Below are positions 16,889 to 25,383 of a stretch of DNA of 64,000 nt, piece by piece. The position numbers were made by a program, and so were the translations under genes. The stretch's first letter is position 1; the number at the start of each line of letters is the position of its first letter. Source of the stretch: Pseudomonas sp. LS44 (GTDB lineage: Bacteria; Pseudomonadota; Gammaproteobacteria; Pseudomonadales; Pseudomonadaceae); assembly GCF_024730785.1 (NCBI RefSeq), contig NZ_CP102830.1, positions 4,006,001 to 4,070,000 on the forward strand, read 5' to 3'. A model generated the notes under the pieces. The model made no database searches. It saw only the letters and a program-made list of their open reading frames with translations, and was not told where the DNA came from.

Positions 16889-19018
16889 ATGACAACCTTC
16901 TCCCATTTGCTTGCCCCGGGCCGCATCGGCTCGCTCGAACTGCGTAACCGCATCGTCCTGGCCCCCATGGGCGACAGCTTTGCCGAAACCGACGGGCACT
17001 GCAGCGAACGCATCCAGGCTTACTACGAGGCTCGCGCTGCTGGCGGGGCCGGGCTGTTGATCGTGGGGGCGTGCGCCGTCGCCTTCCCGGCGGGCACCTC
17101 CGAGCCACATCAAGTCGGGGTGTCGTCCGATGAGTTCATTCCCGGCCTGAGCCGCCTGGCCGAGCGCGTGCACAAGCATGGCGCGAAGATCGCCATGCAG
17201 TTGCTGCACTCCGGCAAGACCGCGGTGCGCGACATGGCCGAAGGCCGTCCATTGTGGGTGCCGTCGATTCCGCCAGCGATGCAAACCGACATGATGGCCG
17301 CCCTCACCCCCGAAGAGCTGTCCACTTTTGTCAGCTCCTCGCGCCGCCGCGAAGGCGGGGTGCAACTCAAGGTGATGGACCAGGACGATATCGCCCAGAT
17401 GGTCGAGTGGTTCGCCGCGGGGGCCGAGCGCGCCAAGCGGGCGGGCTTCGATGGCGTGGAAATCCATGCCGGCCACAGCTACATCATCGCCGGCTTCCTC
17501 TCGGCGTATTACAACAAGCGCGAGGACAACTACGGCGGTTCGCTGGAGAACCGCGCGCGTATGCTGCTGGAAATACTGGCCGCCGTGCGCGCACGGGTGG
17601 GCAATGAATTTGCCGTCTGGCTGCGCCTGGATGCCGAGGAGATGTTCACTCCCGGCGGCATCACCCTGGCCGATGCCCAGGCCGTGGCGCGCATGGCCGA
17701 AGCGGCCGGCGCCGATGCGGTCAGCGTCTCGGCCTATGCCGCCATCACTCGCGGGGTGAACTTCACCGAAGCCCCCTTGGTGCAGAAGCCGGCGGGCTTC
17801 CTCGACTGGGCCACGGCGATCAAGCAACACGTGTCGATCCCGGTGATCGCCGTCGGCCGCCTGGAACCGGAGGTCGGCGATAGCGCCATCGCCCGCAACC
17901 AGTGCGACTTCATCGCCATGGGCCGCAAGCTGCTGGCCGACCCCGAGCTGCCGAACAAGCTGATCAGCGGCCAGCCACAGGCGATCCGCCCGTGCATTTA
18001 CTGCTACGTGTGCGTCAGCCAGATTTTCGTCAACCAACACGTCAAGTGCGCGGTCAACCCCATGACCGGACACGAAGCCGAGTACGTCATCAGCCCGGCC
18101 GCCACCGCGCAGCATGTGGTGGTGGTCGGCGGCGGCCCGGCCGGTCTCGAGGCGGCCCGTGTCGCGGCCTTGCGCGGCCATCGGGTCACCCTGCTGGAGC
18201 GCAGCGATCGGCTCGGCGGCACGCTGTTCTTCGCCGCCCTCGCCTACCCGGAGAACGGCAAGCTGCTCGACAACCTGCTGTACCAGGTGCGCAACCTGCC
18301 CATCGAGGTGCGCCTGAACACCGAGGTCAACGCGGCCCTGCTGAGCGACATGGGTGCCGACCAAGTGATCGTCGCCACCGGCGCCCAGCGTGCCGCACCG
18401 GACATTCCCGGCGCCAACCAGAATCACGTCTGGAGCGGTGACGAGCTGCGCCGTCTGATGACCGGCGACCGCGCCGATGAAATCGCCAAGCGCAAGCTGT
18501 CGCTGACTCAGCGCACGCTGATGAAAGCCGGCAGCCTGATCGGCGTCACCGACAGCACCGAGGCGATGCACAAGCTGTCCCACGTGTGGATGCCCCTGGG
18601 CAAGCGCGTCACCATCATTGGCGGCGGTCTGGTCGGCCTGGAGCTGGCGGAGTTTCTCATCGAGCGCGGGCGTCAGGTCTGCGTGCTGGAGAGCGGCAGC
18701 CACCTGGGCCGCGAGCTGGCCGTCGTGCGCCGTTGGCGGGTGCTGCACGGCATCCAGGAGCATGGCGGGCAGCTGCTGACCGGGGTAACGGTCAACGCCA
18801 TCGAAGGCGACCGCGTGCGCTATCAAACGGCAGACGGCCAGGCCGCTGAGATCCGTGGCGACTCGGTGGTGCTGGCCAGCGGCGCAATGCCCGACACGCG
18901 TCTGGGCGATGCCCTGACCAGCGCCGGGCTGAATGTCAGCAGCATCGGCGACTGCCAGAGCCTCGGCTATATCGAAGGCGCCATCGCCGCCGGCCACCGC
19001 GCCGGACGCGAAGCCTGA
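16889..19018 (+). CDS. FMN/[4Fe-4S]/FAD oxidoreductase of the dienoyl-CoA reductase - TMADH - BaiCD type
   Basis: This 709-aa protein has an OYE-like FMN barrel (residues ~1-370, with HAGHSYI and DNYGGSLENR). A Cys cluster follows: CIYCYVC plus a fourth Cys 12 residues on, giving CX2CX2CX11C. Then come two Rossmann motifs (VVVVGGGPAGLEAA near 410 and VTIIGGGLVGLELAEF near 570). Three-cofactor enzymes of this family reduce dienoyl-CoAs, desaturate 3-oxo bile acids at C4 (BaiCD) or dehydrogenate amines. The CX2CX2C spacing resembles trimethylamine dehydrogenase more than FadH. A redox step on steroid ring A/B or the side chain is inferred. The Shine-Dalgarno sequence is weak (AAGGGCTGAGATAACA). 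Confidence 0.82.
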   Translation: MTTFSHLLAPGRIGSLELRNRIVLAPMGDSFAETDGHCSERIQAYYEARAAGGAGLLIVGACAVAFPAGTSEPHQVGVSSDEFIPGLSRLAERVHKHGAKIAMQLLHSGKTAVRDMAEGRPLWVPSIPPAMQTDMMAALTPEELSTFVSSSRRREGGVQLKVMDQDDIAQMVEWFAAGAERAKRAGFDGVEIHAGHSYIIAGFLSAYYNKREDNYGGSLENRARMLLEILAAVRARVGNEFAVWLRLDAEEMFTPGGITLADAQAVARMAEAAGADAVSVSAYAAITRGVNFTEAPLVQKPAGFLDWATAIKQHVSIPVIAVGRLEPEVGDSAIARNQCDFIAMGRKLLADPELPNKLISGQPQAIRPCIYCYVCVSQIFVNQHVKCAVNPMTGHEAEYVISPAATAQHVVVVGGGPAGLEAARVAALRGHRVTLLERSDRLGGTLFFAALAYPENGKLLDNLLYQVRNLPIEVRLNTEVNAALLSDMGADQVIVATGAQRAAPDIPGANQNHVWSGDELRRLMTGDRADEIAKRKLSLTQRTLMKAGSLIGVTDSTEAMHKLSHVWMPLGKRVTIIGGGLVGLELAEFLIERGRQVCVLESGSHLGRELAVVRRWRVLHGIQEHGGQLLTGVTVNAIEGDRVRYQTADGQAAEIRGDSVVLASGAMPDTRLGDALTSAGLNVSSIGDCQSLGYIEGAIAAGHRAGREA

Positions 19019-19085
19019 GCCTGCGCTGGGGCGGCCCACGCCGCCCCAGCCTCCCCTCCCGCCCCCGCACATTTTTGTCAGCCCC

Positions 19086-19197
19086 GTAGGGTGGGTTAGC
19101 CGCAGGCGTAACCCACCAACCCGGCCGAGCGCCGCCGTCCAGCCCGACACCGCCGGCGGGTTACGCCGCTACGCAGCTAACCCGCCCTACAAAAGCG
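19086..19197. repeat. Family A intergenic inverted repeat
   Basis: GTAGGGTGGGTTAGCCG and CTAACCCGCCCTACAAAAGCG bound the element. The 383-bp gap 19019-19401 otherwise holds no recognisable gene. The stretch after the repeat ends in AACACTTAGCCGGCACCTA, echoing the tail of the copy at 16.7 kb. Confidence 0.82.
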
Positions 19198-19401
19198 CCG
19201 CTGCCCAGACGCAGCCGGCGAACCCTACAAAAGCGCGGCGCAACACTTAGCCGGCACCTAGCCAAAAACGCGTTAGTGGTTGGAAGTGTCGGGAGCAGCG
19301 TGGGGCAAGCCTGACGCATTTGAGCCTCATCGTGAGACCGAAAAACGCTACCGCTGGGGGCAGTCCACAGGAGCGCTCTCGGCCTGTGTCTGGCCAATCC
19401 A

Positions 19402-20142
19402 TTACTCAATAGTTTCCTTGAAGGGTTTCAGCCGCAACCGGCTGCGGTGCCCATGAGCGGCGGGCTGGCCTGACGGTGTCGTCCCCTGAAAATAGGACTT
19501 TTGCCATTGTTCTTGGGCGGCTTTGGATTGCGGGTCCGAGAGGCTCGCGTTGAAGGCGGTGCGGTTTTCCGACCAGGTCTTCTGCTCATGTTCCAACTCA
19601 GGATTTTCTGACAACTGCCGCAGGCTCGGGGAGACCTCCTCAAGATCGCCGCGCCGGATCGGGAACAGATGGCAGATGGGTTCGCCCTCCTCGAACCGCA
19701 CCCGCTGGCCGGAGCGGGTGAACAGCCAGTTCATGGTGAAGGTGTAAGGCGACCAGTCGGTCTCGACCACACCGCTCAGCGCACTGATGGCGTCCTTGGG
19801 GCGATTGATCGGGCCGGTAACGAAGAGGTCGATCCCCGCCTCCGTCTGGAACAGGCAAGGGATGTGAAAGGTCAGCACGCCGCCACCGAAGTGGCTGACG
19901 GCCGGGCAGGTGTCGCCTCCTTCGGGGACTATCCGGATAGCCTCCTTGTCGCCACCACCGTCCCATACGGCGGAGAAGGTCGATGTGCACAACACCTCCC
20001 AGCCGTAGGTATTGGCGATGTTCAGGGGCAGGCAACGGTAGGCGAAGCGCTGCGGGCTGTTGTCCATCCAGGTACGTTCGAGCGGTGCCGGGCGGATGTG
20101 AAACGGATGGCCGTCGAGTACAAAGGCGGTCAGGTCTTTCAT
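19402..20142 (-). CDS. DUF6065-family protein
   Basis: This 246-aa soluble protein has no signal peptide. The blocks RPAPLERTWMD, RFAYRCLPLNIAN and GWEVLC, then VVETDWSPYTFTMNW and EEGEPICHLFP, match what I recall of the DUF6065 family, whose function is unknown. The C-terminal ~70 residues are polar and probably helical (LEHEQKTWSENRTAFN), ending in a basic tail. It starts 10 bases after the autotransporter stop, so the two form a pair. There is no obvious catalytic motif and no link to steroid chemistry can be read from the sequence. It may be passenger cargo rather than part of the pathway. Confidence 0.72.
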   Translation of the reverse strand: MKDLTAFVLDGHPFHIRPAPLERTWMDNSPQRFAYRCLPLNIANTYGWEVLCTSTFSAVWDGGGDKEAIRIVPEGGDTCPAVSHFGGGVLTFHIPCLFQTEAGIDLFVTGPINRPKDAISALSGVVETDWSPYTFTMNWLFTRSGQRVRFEEGEPICHLFPIRRGDLEEVSPSLRQLSENPELEHEQKTWSENRTAFNASLSDPQSKAAQEQWQKSYFQGTTPSGQPAAHGHRSRLRLKPFKETIE

Positions 20143-20152
20143 ACTGCGTCAC

Positions 20153-23100
20153 TCACCATAGAATTCTCAGGCCGATGTTGCCAAACGTGGATTGGGAGTC
20201 TTCCTTGTCCAGGTTGGAGCTGCTGCTGACGGCCGCGTAGACGCTCAGTTCCGGCGTCAATTGGGCTGATATCCCGCCGCCCACTTCCAGCACATTGCCG
20301 CGGTAGCTCATGTCCACCTCGCGACCGTTGAACGATACGCTGTCGGTGGTGTTGAAGTCGTGCCAAAGATTGAGGTCAAGGTAGGGCTGCAGTACGGTCG
20401 TCTGCAGTCGTGTCATGTTCTCGGCCCGCACGCCCACGCGGCCTGTGTAGGTGCTGGCGTTCTCGTAGCCGATTTCCGAGAAACGGTCATGGGTGTCGTC
20501 CAGGCTGGATTTCTGCCAGATCACCTGGGCCTGGGGCTCGAGCGTCCAGCTACTGTTTAGTTCGATGGGATAGCCGGCCTCCAGTGAGGCCAGGAAAGTG
20601 GTGCCCTCGATGTCTCCTTTTATCCCTCGGTCGGACTTGGCTTCGCCGTCGATCCAGGAATTCATGAGCACGGCGTCCAGGTACCAGCCGTTGTCGCCCA
20701 GATGGGTGCCGTACAGGCCAAGGCTGTAGCTATCGAGGTCGAGCTTCCCAGACTGGTTGTTGCGGCGGGCCAGCGTGTAGCCCTCGACGTCACCTTCGGC
20801 CTCGGTCTGGCTGAACATCAGGCCGACCCGGTCCTTGCTGCCATCGTCGTTGGTCACGGCATACAGGTCCTGGCCGACCTGGAAGCCCCAGATGTGCCCA
20901 TCGAATTCGGGGGCGATGTCGAAGTCCAGCCTCGAAATTTTCTGCCGGGCCTCCTGTTCGTACTTCTCGCCATATACCCGCGCCCAGGTTGCCGGGAGCG
21001 TACCGTCGCCGGTGAGCAGGAACTGGTCGCCCTGGCGCTTGTGGAAGGTGCCCAGCACTTCCCGGTCCATTTGCCGTGCGATGACGGGCGCCAGCGTGTA
21101 GCCGGGCACTTCCGGCCGGACCAGCGGAACCGGTGGTGGGGAGACCGATCCCGGCGGCGACACCGGTGGAGAAACCGGAGGCGATATGGGCGGCGGTGGC
21201 GGGGATACCGGTGGCGGCGGAGGTGGTGATACCGGCGGCGGAGGCGGTGGGGAAACCGGTGGTGGAGGCGGCGGGGATACCGGTGGTGGAGGCGGCGGGG
21301 ATACCGTCGGCGGAGACGGTGCTTCCGTCCGGAGGAACCAGTCCTCCTCATTGCCAGCGGCCTTGCCGCCACGAAACAGCTGATATTCGAACAAGCCGGC
21401 GGCCACCGGGCCACCCAGCTGGAATGCGCCAGGGGTAGTGGTCGCGCCACCGTCGGCATCCACGACCCGGATGCCATCAAGCACCGTCATGTCGCCTGGA
21501 CCGTTGAGGTTGGTCACGTTCAGGGTGGTGCTGCCTGAACCGCTGGCGCCGGCCCCTCGGATCACCAACTGATCCGAAGGAGAGTCATCGGAGGCCAGTA
21601 CCGTCTGGATATTGAGCTGTCCACCCTGTCCGACATAGTTGCCGAGCACGACGAAGCGGTCGGTCGCAGTCGGGTTGCTGTTGGTCAGGTTGATCAGGCC
21701 GGCGTTGGTCACGGTCACCAGCTGCCCGGACACGGCAGGCGACACGGTGTGGGTGCCATTGCCGGCGAGCACGCTGCTGGTGGCATCGATGACCAGTTGG
21801 CCGGTGCCTGTGCCGCTGTCACCCAACGTCAGGGTGGAGAAGTTGGAGAAGGTCAGTTGGGAGCCTTTGGTGAGGTTGAACAGCTCCCAGGCAATGTAGC
21901 GGTCCACGCCGTCGCCGACGGTGTTGTTCCATTCAAGCTCATCGCTGCCTTGGCCGCCCTCGAAGCGCAGTCCGGTTGCCAACTGGGTCGGTGACAGGTT
22001 CAGGAACACTGCACGGTCAGTGTTATCACCCATGGTGAAGTGGATGATCTGGCCGTTGGTCCAGAGCAGCACATCGTTGCCGCTGCCTGCGTTCATGTCG
22101 GTGGAAATGGTGCCGCCCGCGATGATGATCGAATCGTTTCCTTCGCCCATCAGGATATTGCCGTTGACAGTCCCCCCGAGCATGTTGAAAACGTCGTTGC
22201 CCGTACCGAAGTCGATGGTCCCCTGAACCGATTGGGAAATGGTCGTACCCAGCGGGCGATTGAACAAGAAGTCGTTGCCGGCACCGAGAGACACGGAACT
22301 GTTGATGGTGCCGTTGTTATCGATGACGTCGTTGGATAGCCCGGTGCTGACGAGGTTGCCGTTGATAATCCCGCCGCTAAAGTTCTCTACGAGATTCTGG
22401 CCGTCGCTGGCGAAACTGATGCCGTTGTTGAAGGTACCGCCGTCGTTCCGGATGAAGTTGCTGGGGCCGACATAGGTATCGACGCCGCTGACCTGCCCAC
22501 CGCGATTGATGAAGGTATTGGAGACCGTGCCGTTCAGCTGAAGCCCGCTGTTGAAGTTGCCGGAGCTTTCGACGCGGTTGACCGCGCCGGTGAGGCTCAC
22601 CGTACCGTTGGTGCTGTGCCCGCTGGACAGGATCAGGGTGTTCGTACCGTTGCCGGTGATGGTGATGCCGCCGCTGTTCAGGGTGCCGTTCTGGTTGATG
22701 GTGATGGTGCCGTCGCCGCTGCCGACGATGCCGTTGTTGAGCGTGCCGTTGTTGGTCAGCGTCTTGCTTGAGTCGGCTGTAGGGTTGGTCAGCGTAACCG
22801 CTGCCCCTTGAATGGTGCCGTCGTTGTTGACCGTGCTCTGGCCGGTCCCTGACAGGGAGACGCCACTACCGACTTGGGCGCTGCTGTCGACATTGACGGT
22901 GATGTTCGCTGCGCTGCTGTTGACGCCGCCGGCGATAAAGCCGCCTGTGCACGTCACCGTGCCGCCATCTGCCGGGGTGCTCGGGGTGCAGTCCGCAGAT
23001 ACCGGGGAGCTGCCCAGGCACGTCATGGCAATAGTCGCCGCAAGAATGCCGAGCTGGAAACGAGGGGATGACGGCAGATGTTGCCTCCAAACCAGCGTTG

Positions 23101-23194
23101 AGGCTCGTGGCGGCGGGATGCACACTGCCTTTGTCGCTATGCCCGCGGTCACATCGTCGGTTCTTGCACGGTGCGTCAGTCGCTTAATACCCAT
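20153..23194 (-). CDS. Autotransporter (type Va secretion) with beta-helical passenger and polyproline linker
   Basis: This 1013-aa protein has an extended N-terminal signal region (basic MGIKRLTHRAR, hydrophobic core LGILAATIAMTCLGSSPVSA). Next is a Ser/Thr/Asn/Gly-rich passenger with many NNGTINNG-like repeats suggesting a right-handed beta-helix. A linker of repeated VSPPPPPP units (~residues 660-715) leads to a C-terminal beta-barrel of ~280 residues ending in IGLRILW, the terminal aromatic expected of an outer-membrane barrel. The passenger has only two Cys, near its start. The ATG at 23194 has AGGGGGA 8 bases upstream and is preferred over one 27 bases earlier. Adhesion or biofilm is the usual role; an interaction with hydrophobic substrate is speculation. 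Confidence 0.86.
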   Translation of the reverse strand: MGIKRLTHRARTDDVTAGIATKAVCIPPPRASTLVWRQHLPSSPRFQLGILAATIAMTCLGSSPVSADCTPSTPADGGTVTCTGGFIAGGVNSSAANITVNVDSSAQVGSGVSLSGTGQSTVNNDGTIQGAAVTLTNPTADSSKTLTNNGTLNNGIVGSGDGTITINQNGTLNSGGITITGNGTNTLILSSGHSTNGTVSLTGAVNRVESSGNFNSGLQLNGTVSNTFINRGGQVSGVDTYVGPSNFIRNDGGTFNNGISFASDGQNLVENFSGGIINGNLVSTGLSNDVIDNNGTINSSVSLGAGNDFLFNRPLGTTISQSVQGTIDFGTGNDVFNMLGGTVNGNILMGEGNDSIIIAGGTISTDMNAGSGNDVLLWTNGQIIHFTMGDNTDRAVFLNLSPTQLATGLRFEGGQGSDELEWNNTVGDGVDRYIAWELFNLTKGSQLTFSNFSTLTLGDSGTGTGQLVIDATSSVLAGNGTHTVSPAVSGQLVTVTNAGLINLTNSNPTATDRFVVLGNYVGQGGQLNIQTVLASDDSPSDQLVIRGAGASGSGSTTLNVTNLNGPGDMTVLDGIRVVDADGGATTTPGAFQLGGPVAAGLFEYQLFRGGKAAGNEEDWFLRTEAPSPPTVSPPPPPPVSPPPPPPVSPPPPPPVSPPPPPPVSPPPPPISPPVSPPVSPPGSVSPPPVPLVRPEVPGYTLAPVIARQMDREVLGTFHKRQGDQFLLTGDGTLPATWARVYGEKYEQEARQKISRLDFDIAPEFDGHIWGFQVGQDLYAVTNDDGSKDRVGLMFSQTEAEGDVEGYTLARRNNQSGKLDLDSYSLGLYGTHLGDNGWYLDAVLMNSWIDGEAKSDRGIKGDIEGTTFLASLEAGYPIELNSSWTLEPQAQVIWQKSSLDDTHDRFSEIGYENASTYTGRVGVRAENMTRLQTTVLQPYLDLNLWHDFNTTDSVSFNGREVDMSYRGNVLEVGGGISAQLTPELSVYAAVSSSSNLDKEDSQSTFGNIGLRILW
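21186..21309 (-). repeat. 24-bp tandem repeat encoding the polyproline linker
   Basis: A 24-bp unit (plus strand roughly GGGGATACCGGTGGTGGAGGCGGC, written here as GGGGATACCGG plus TGGTGGAGGCGGC) repeats about five times and encodes VSPPPPPP units. Copies differ by a few bases. Copy-number change would lengthen or shorten the linker in frame. Confidence 0.8.
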
Positions 23195-23380
23195 GTCCGT
23201 CGTCCCCCTATCCACGCTCATTCGCTTGTAGGCTAGAAGCCAAGCGCTGTGCGTCAAGCGGGAGGTCTATTCCGGGGGTGTGGACTGATTCAAGTTGGAT
23301 AGTGCCCCAGATGCCAGGCCTCTGACGGATCCGCGCCGCCAACTCAGCGGCGCTTACCCGTCAGGCCGTCGATCAAGGCG

Positions 23381-24943
23381 TCAGTTGCGCTGGCGCACCT
23401 GGACCAATCCTCGCGTGGTGCCTACATAGAGCGCGCCGTCAGGAGCAATCGCCATCGTGGCCCAGTTGGTGTCAAAGACCTTGCCCTGCCCCGTAGGGAT
23501 CTTGATGACCTGCTTACCGGTGCGGAAATCCAGGCCGGCGATCGACCAATCCGGCTTGCCCTCCGGGCCAATGTCGAACGTGTAGTAATAGGCAATGCCG
23601 TTACCGGCTGACATCTTGGCGGCCACTGAGGGGACTTTTAGCGGCGAGGTCCAGATCGTGTCACAACCGCTTTCGTCTTCACGGATGTCGACTCGGACCA
23701 CGCCACCCATCACGGCATTCCAATCCTTTTGCACATGCGCGTTCTGGTAGCCGTAGTTGTTCTCCAGCAGGATCGAGCGGCCCCAGCCAATCATTGAATT
23801 GTCGGTGGCGCTTTTTCCTGCGGTGAACACGGGAACCCGGCAGACTTCGCGCTGCTCACCGGGCTGCAGATCGCCACGCCGCAACACGATGATGTTGATG
23901 CGCGAGTCCGCATTGTCGGCGTAGGTGATATAGCGATCGCCTATCAACGTTGGCGTCGTACCGCTGCCCTGATTGATCGAACCGACCTTGCGCTCGCTGC
24001 CACGATCATAGGCCTGCCGCCAGAGTTGCTGCGGCATGCCATCCTTGTCCGCAGCAAAGGCGTACTGGGCATGGTCGGACAATACATAGACAGCACGGCT
24101 ATCCATCGCGACGCCGTTCTGGATTTCCTCGTTCTGCAGCTGCACTTGCTTGACCAGCCCGGTTTCAGGATCGAGCGTGCCCACGCGACCAAAGCGCGTC
24201 ACCCACCAATAGCGTCCTGCATAGTCAGGCGCGACGGATGTGATCATGTCGCACGCACCAGGCGGGAACCAGTTGTCGTAGTTCTGGCAGTCATGCGGGA
24301 CATAGGGGCGCATGTCCCACTCCTTATCGACGACGAAACGCCACTTGCCACCCTCCTGACGCATAGCGATGCGCTGGATCATCTGGCGGCTGTCGCCAAG
24401 GACGATACGGTCCTGATTATCGAGGAACAGATAGGCCCCACCAGAGGTGTCACTCATCATCAGGTTGGGGTCGCGCTTGATCAGCGCCTGGAACGAACTC
24501 GGCCGTAGCGGCAGATCGTAAGAGGCCAAGGCCTCAAGCGTCGCCGGATCGATCAGGACGATACGAAAGCCTGCAATGCCCCCGCACATGGACACGATCT
24601 TGCCGTCGGAGCGGATCACATAAGTCGCGCATTGGCGCGGCAAGGTATTGCCTGCCTGCCGCGTGCGAACCTCAAGCGCAGTACCCATCGGCCCTACGGC
24701 CGAGTGCGTATCAGACTGAAAGCCGTCCCCATGCATCATGCCGATCGAGGCGAGATAGGGGTGCGCTTCAGACGTGCCCGGAACCGACGTCGACGTGTAC
24801 GTGGCATCCCATTGGATGGGCGCGGACGATTTACCCTCGATTGGGACCGCTTCCGATCGTTCGCGATTGGCGATCGACAACAGCACAAAGGAGGCCGCGA
24901 CTACGGCCGCCGCAGTCGTGGCAATTACCCAACGTTTTTTCAT
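23381..24943 (-). CDS. Membrane-anchored or periplasmic protein, probable beta-propeller, function unknown
   Basis: This 520-aa protein starts MKKRW and has one hydrophobic segment (residues ~6-26, IATTAAAVVAASFVLLSIA), a signal anchor or signal peptide. The rest is periplasmic, with repeated segments typical of bladed propellers (e.g. GRYWWVTRFGRVGTLDPETG, AVYVLSDHAQYAFAADKDG, APDGALYVGTTRGLVQVRQ). Four or more Cys are present (TYVIRSDGKIVSMCGG, HDCQNYDNWFPPGACD), so disulfides are possible. GAGGG lies 6 bases before the ATG. I cannot name a family. It stands just downstream of the DUF1329 block on the same strand, so a part in transport or sensing of hydrophobic substrate is possible. Confidence 0.7.
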   Translation of the reverse strand: MKKRWVIATTAAAVVAASFVLLSIANRERSEAVPIEGKSSAPIQWDATYTSTSVPGTSEAHPYLASIGMMHGDGFQSDTHSAVGPMGTALEVRTRQAGNTLPRQCATYVIRSDGKIVSMCGGIAGFRIVLIDPATLEALASYDLPLRPSSFQALIKRDPNLMMSDTSGGAYLFLDNQDRIVLGDSRQMIQRIAMRQEGGKWRFVVDKEWDMRPYVPHDCQNYDNWFPPGACDMITSVAPDYAGRYWWVTRFGRVGTLDPETGLVKQVQLQNEEIQNGVAMDSRAVYVLSDHAQYAFAADKDGMPQQLWRQAYDRGSERKVGSINQGSGTTPTLIGDRYITYADNADSRINIIVLRRGDLQPGEQREVCRVPVFTAGKSATDNSMIGWGRSILLENNYGYQNAHVQKDWNAVMGGVVRVDIREDESGCDTIWTSPLKVPSVAAKMSAGNGIAYYYTFDIGPEGKPDWSIAGLDFRTGKQVIKIPTGQGKVFDTNWATMAIAPDGALYVGTTRGLVQVRQRN

Positions 24944-25059
24944 TGTCAGCCCTCACTACCGCCTTGATGACTAGACACCAGGGCGCAGCGTATTCAGAAA
25001 TTGATCTGGCGACGCGAGCTCAGCGAGCGAACCGCAGTCATCAGCAGCACGCGTCCAGC

Positions 25060-25194
25060 CCATCGGTGAAAAAAGCTTCGCAGTTTTCCACCCTACGCGG
25101 ACGTGCAGACTTTGTAGGGTGGATAACGCTGTGCTTATCCACCATCACGCCGACACGGAGCGGTCACTGGAGAGACCTTGGACAGACTCTAAGA
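25060..25194. repeat. Family B intergenic element (GTAGGGTGGATAACG type)
   Basis: It contains AGCTTCGCAGTTTTCCACCC, then GTAGGGTGGATAACGCTGTG folding with CTTATCCACC, and ends GAGAGACCTTGGACAGACTC. Near-identical modules occur at 32.1, 44.05, 52.5 and 54.4 kb. It lies in the 440-bp gap between the propeller-like gene and the first DUF1329 gene; no gene is visible in that gap. Confidence 0.8.
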
Positions 25195-25263
25195 CCACCA
25201 CTGCCCCGGAACAGCGATAGGACAATCCGCACTCAACACCACTTGGTGCTGGGCACATAAATA

Positions 25264-25287
25264 CAGAGCCCACCTAAGTGAGCTCTG
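25264..25287 (-). terminator. Possible terminator downstream of DUF1329 copy 1
   Basis: A hairpin CAGAGCCCAC / GTGAGCTCTG (one mismatch, 4-base loop) is followed on the minus strand by TATTTATG. It is about 100 bp past the stop codon; the T-tract is short, so this is tentative. Confidence 0.45.
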
Positions 25288-25383
25288 TGCATACCTCCGG
25301 TTTTAATCACTCGGCAGACGCCTTGCCTTCATGGCAAAAGCACAAATCCGAGTACAGGCCGTACAGCAACAAAACCTGAAGGA

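Noticed and set aside
16796..19150. 784-codon minus-strand frame opposite the FMN/Fe-S/FAD oxidoreductase
   Set aside because: Composition is typical of an antisense shadow and it runs through a repeat. The plus strand carries all flavoprotein motifs.
21186..21309. Regular 24-bp repeats that might suggest a CRISPR array
   Set aside because: The units are contiguous without spacers and keep frame as Pro-rich codons inside the autotransporter gene.
24955..24980. CTAGTC-N5-GGCGGTAG upstream of the propeller-like gene, resembling the 19-bp box
   Set aside because: Only the left half and the GG match; GACG, kept in all ten good sites, is absent, and it lies only ~25 bp from the start codon.
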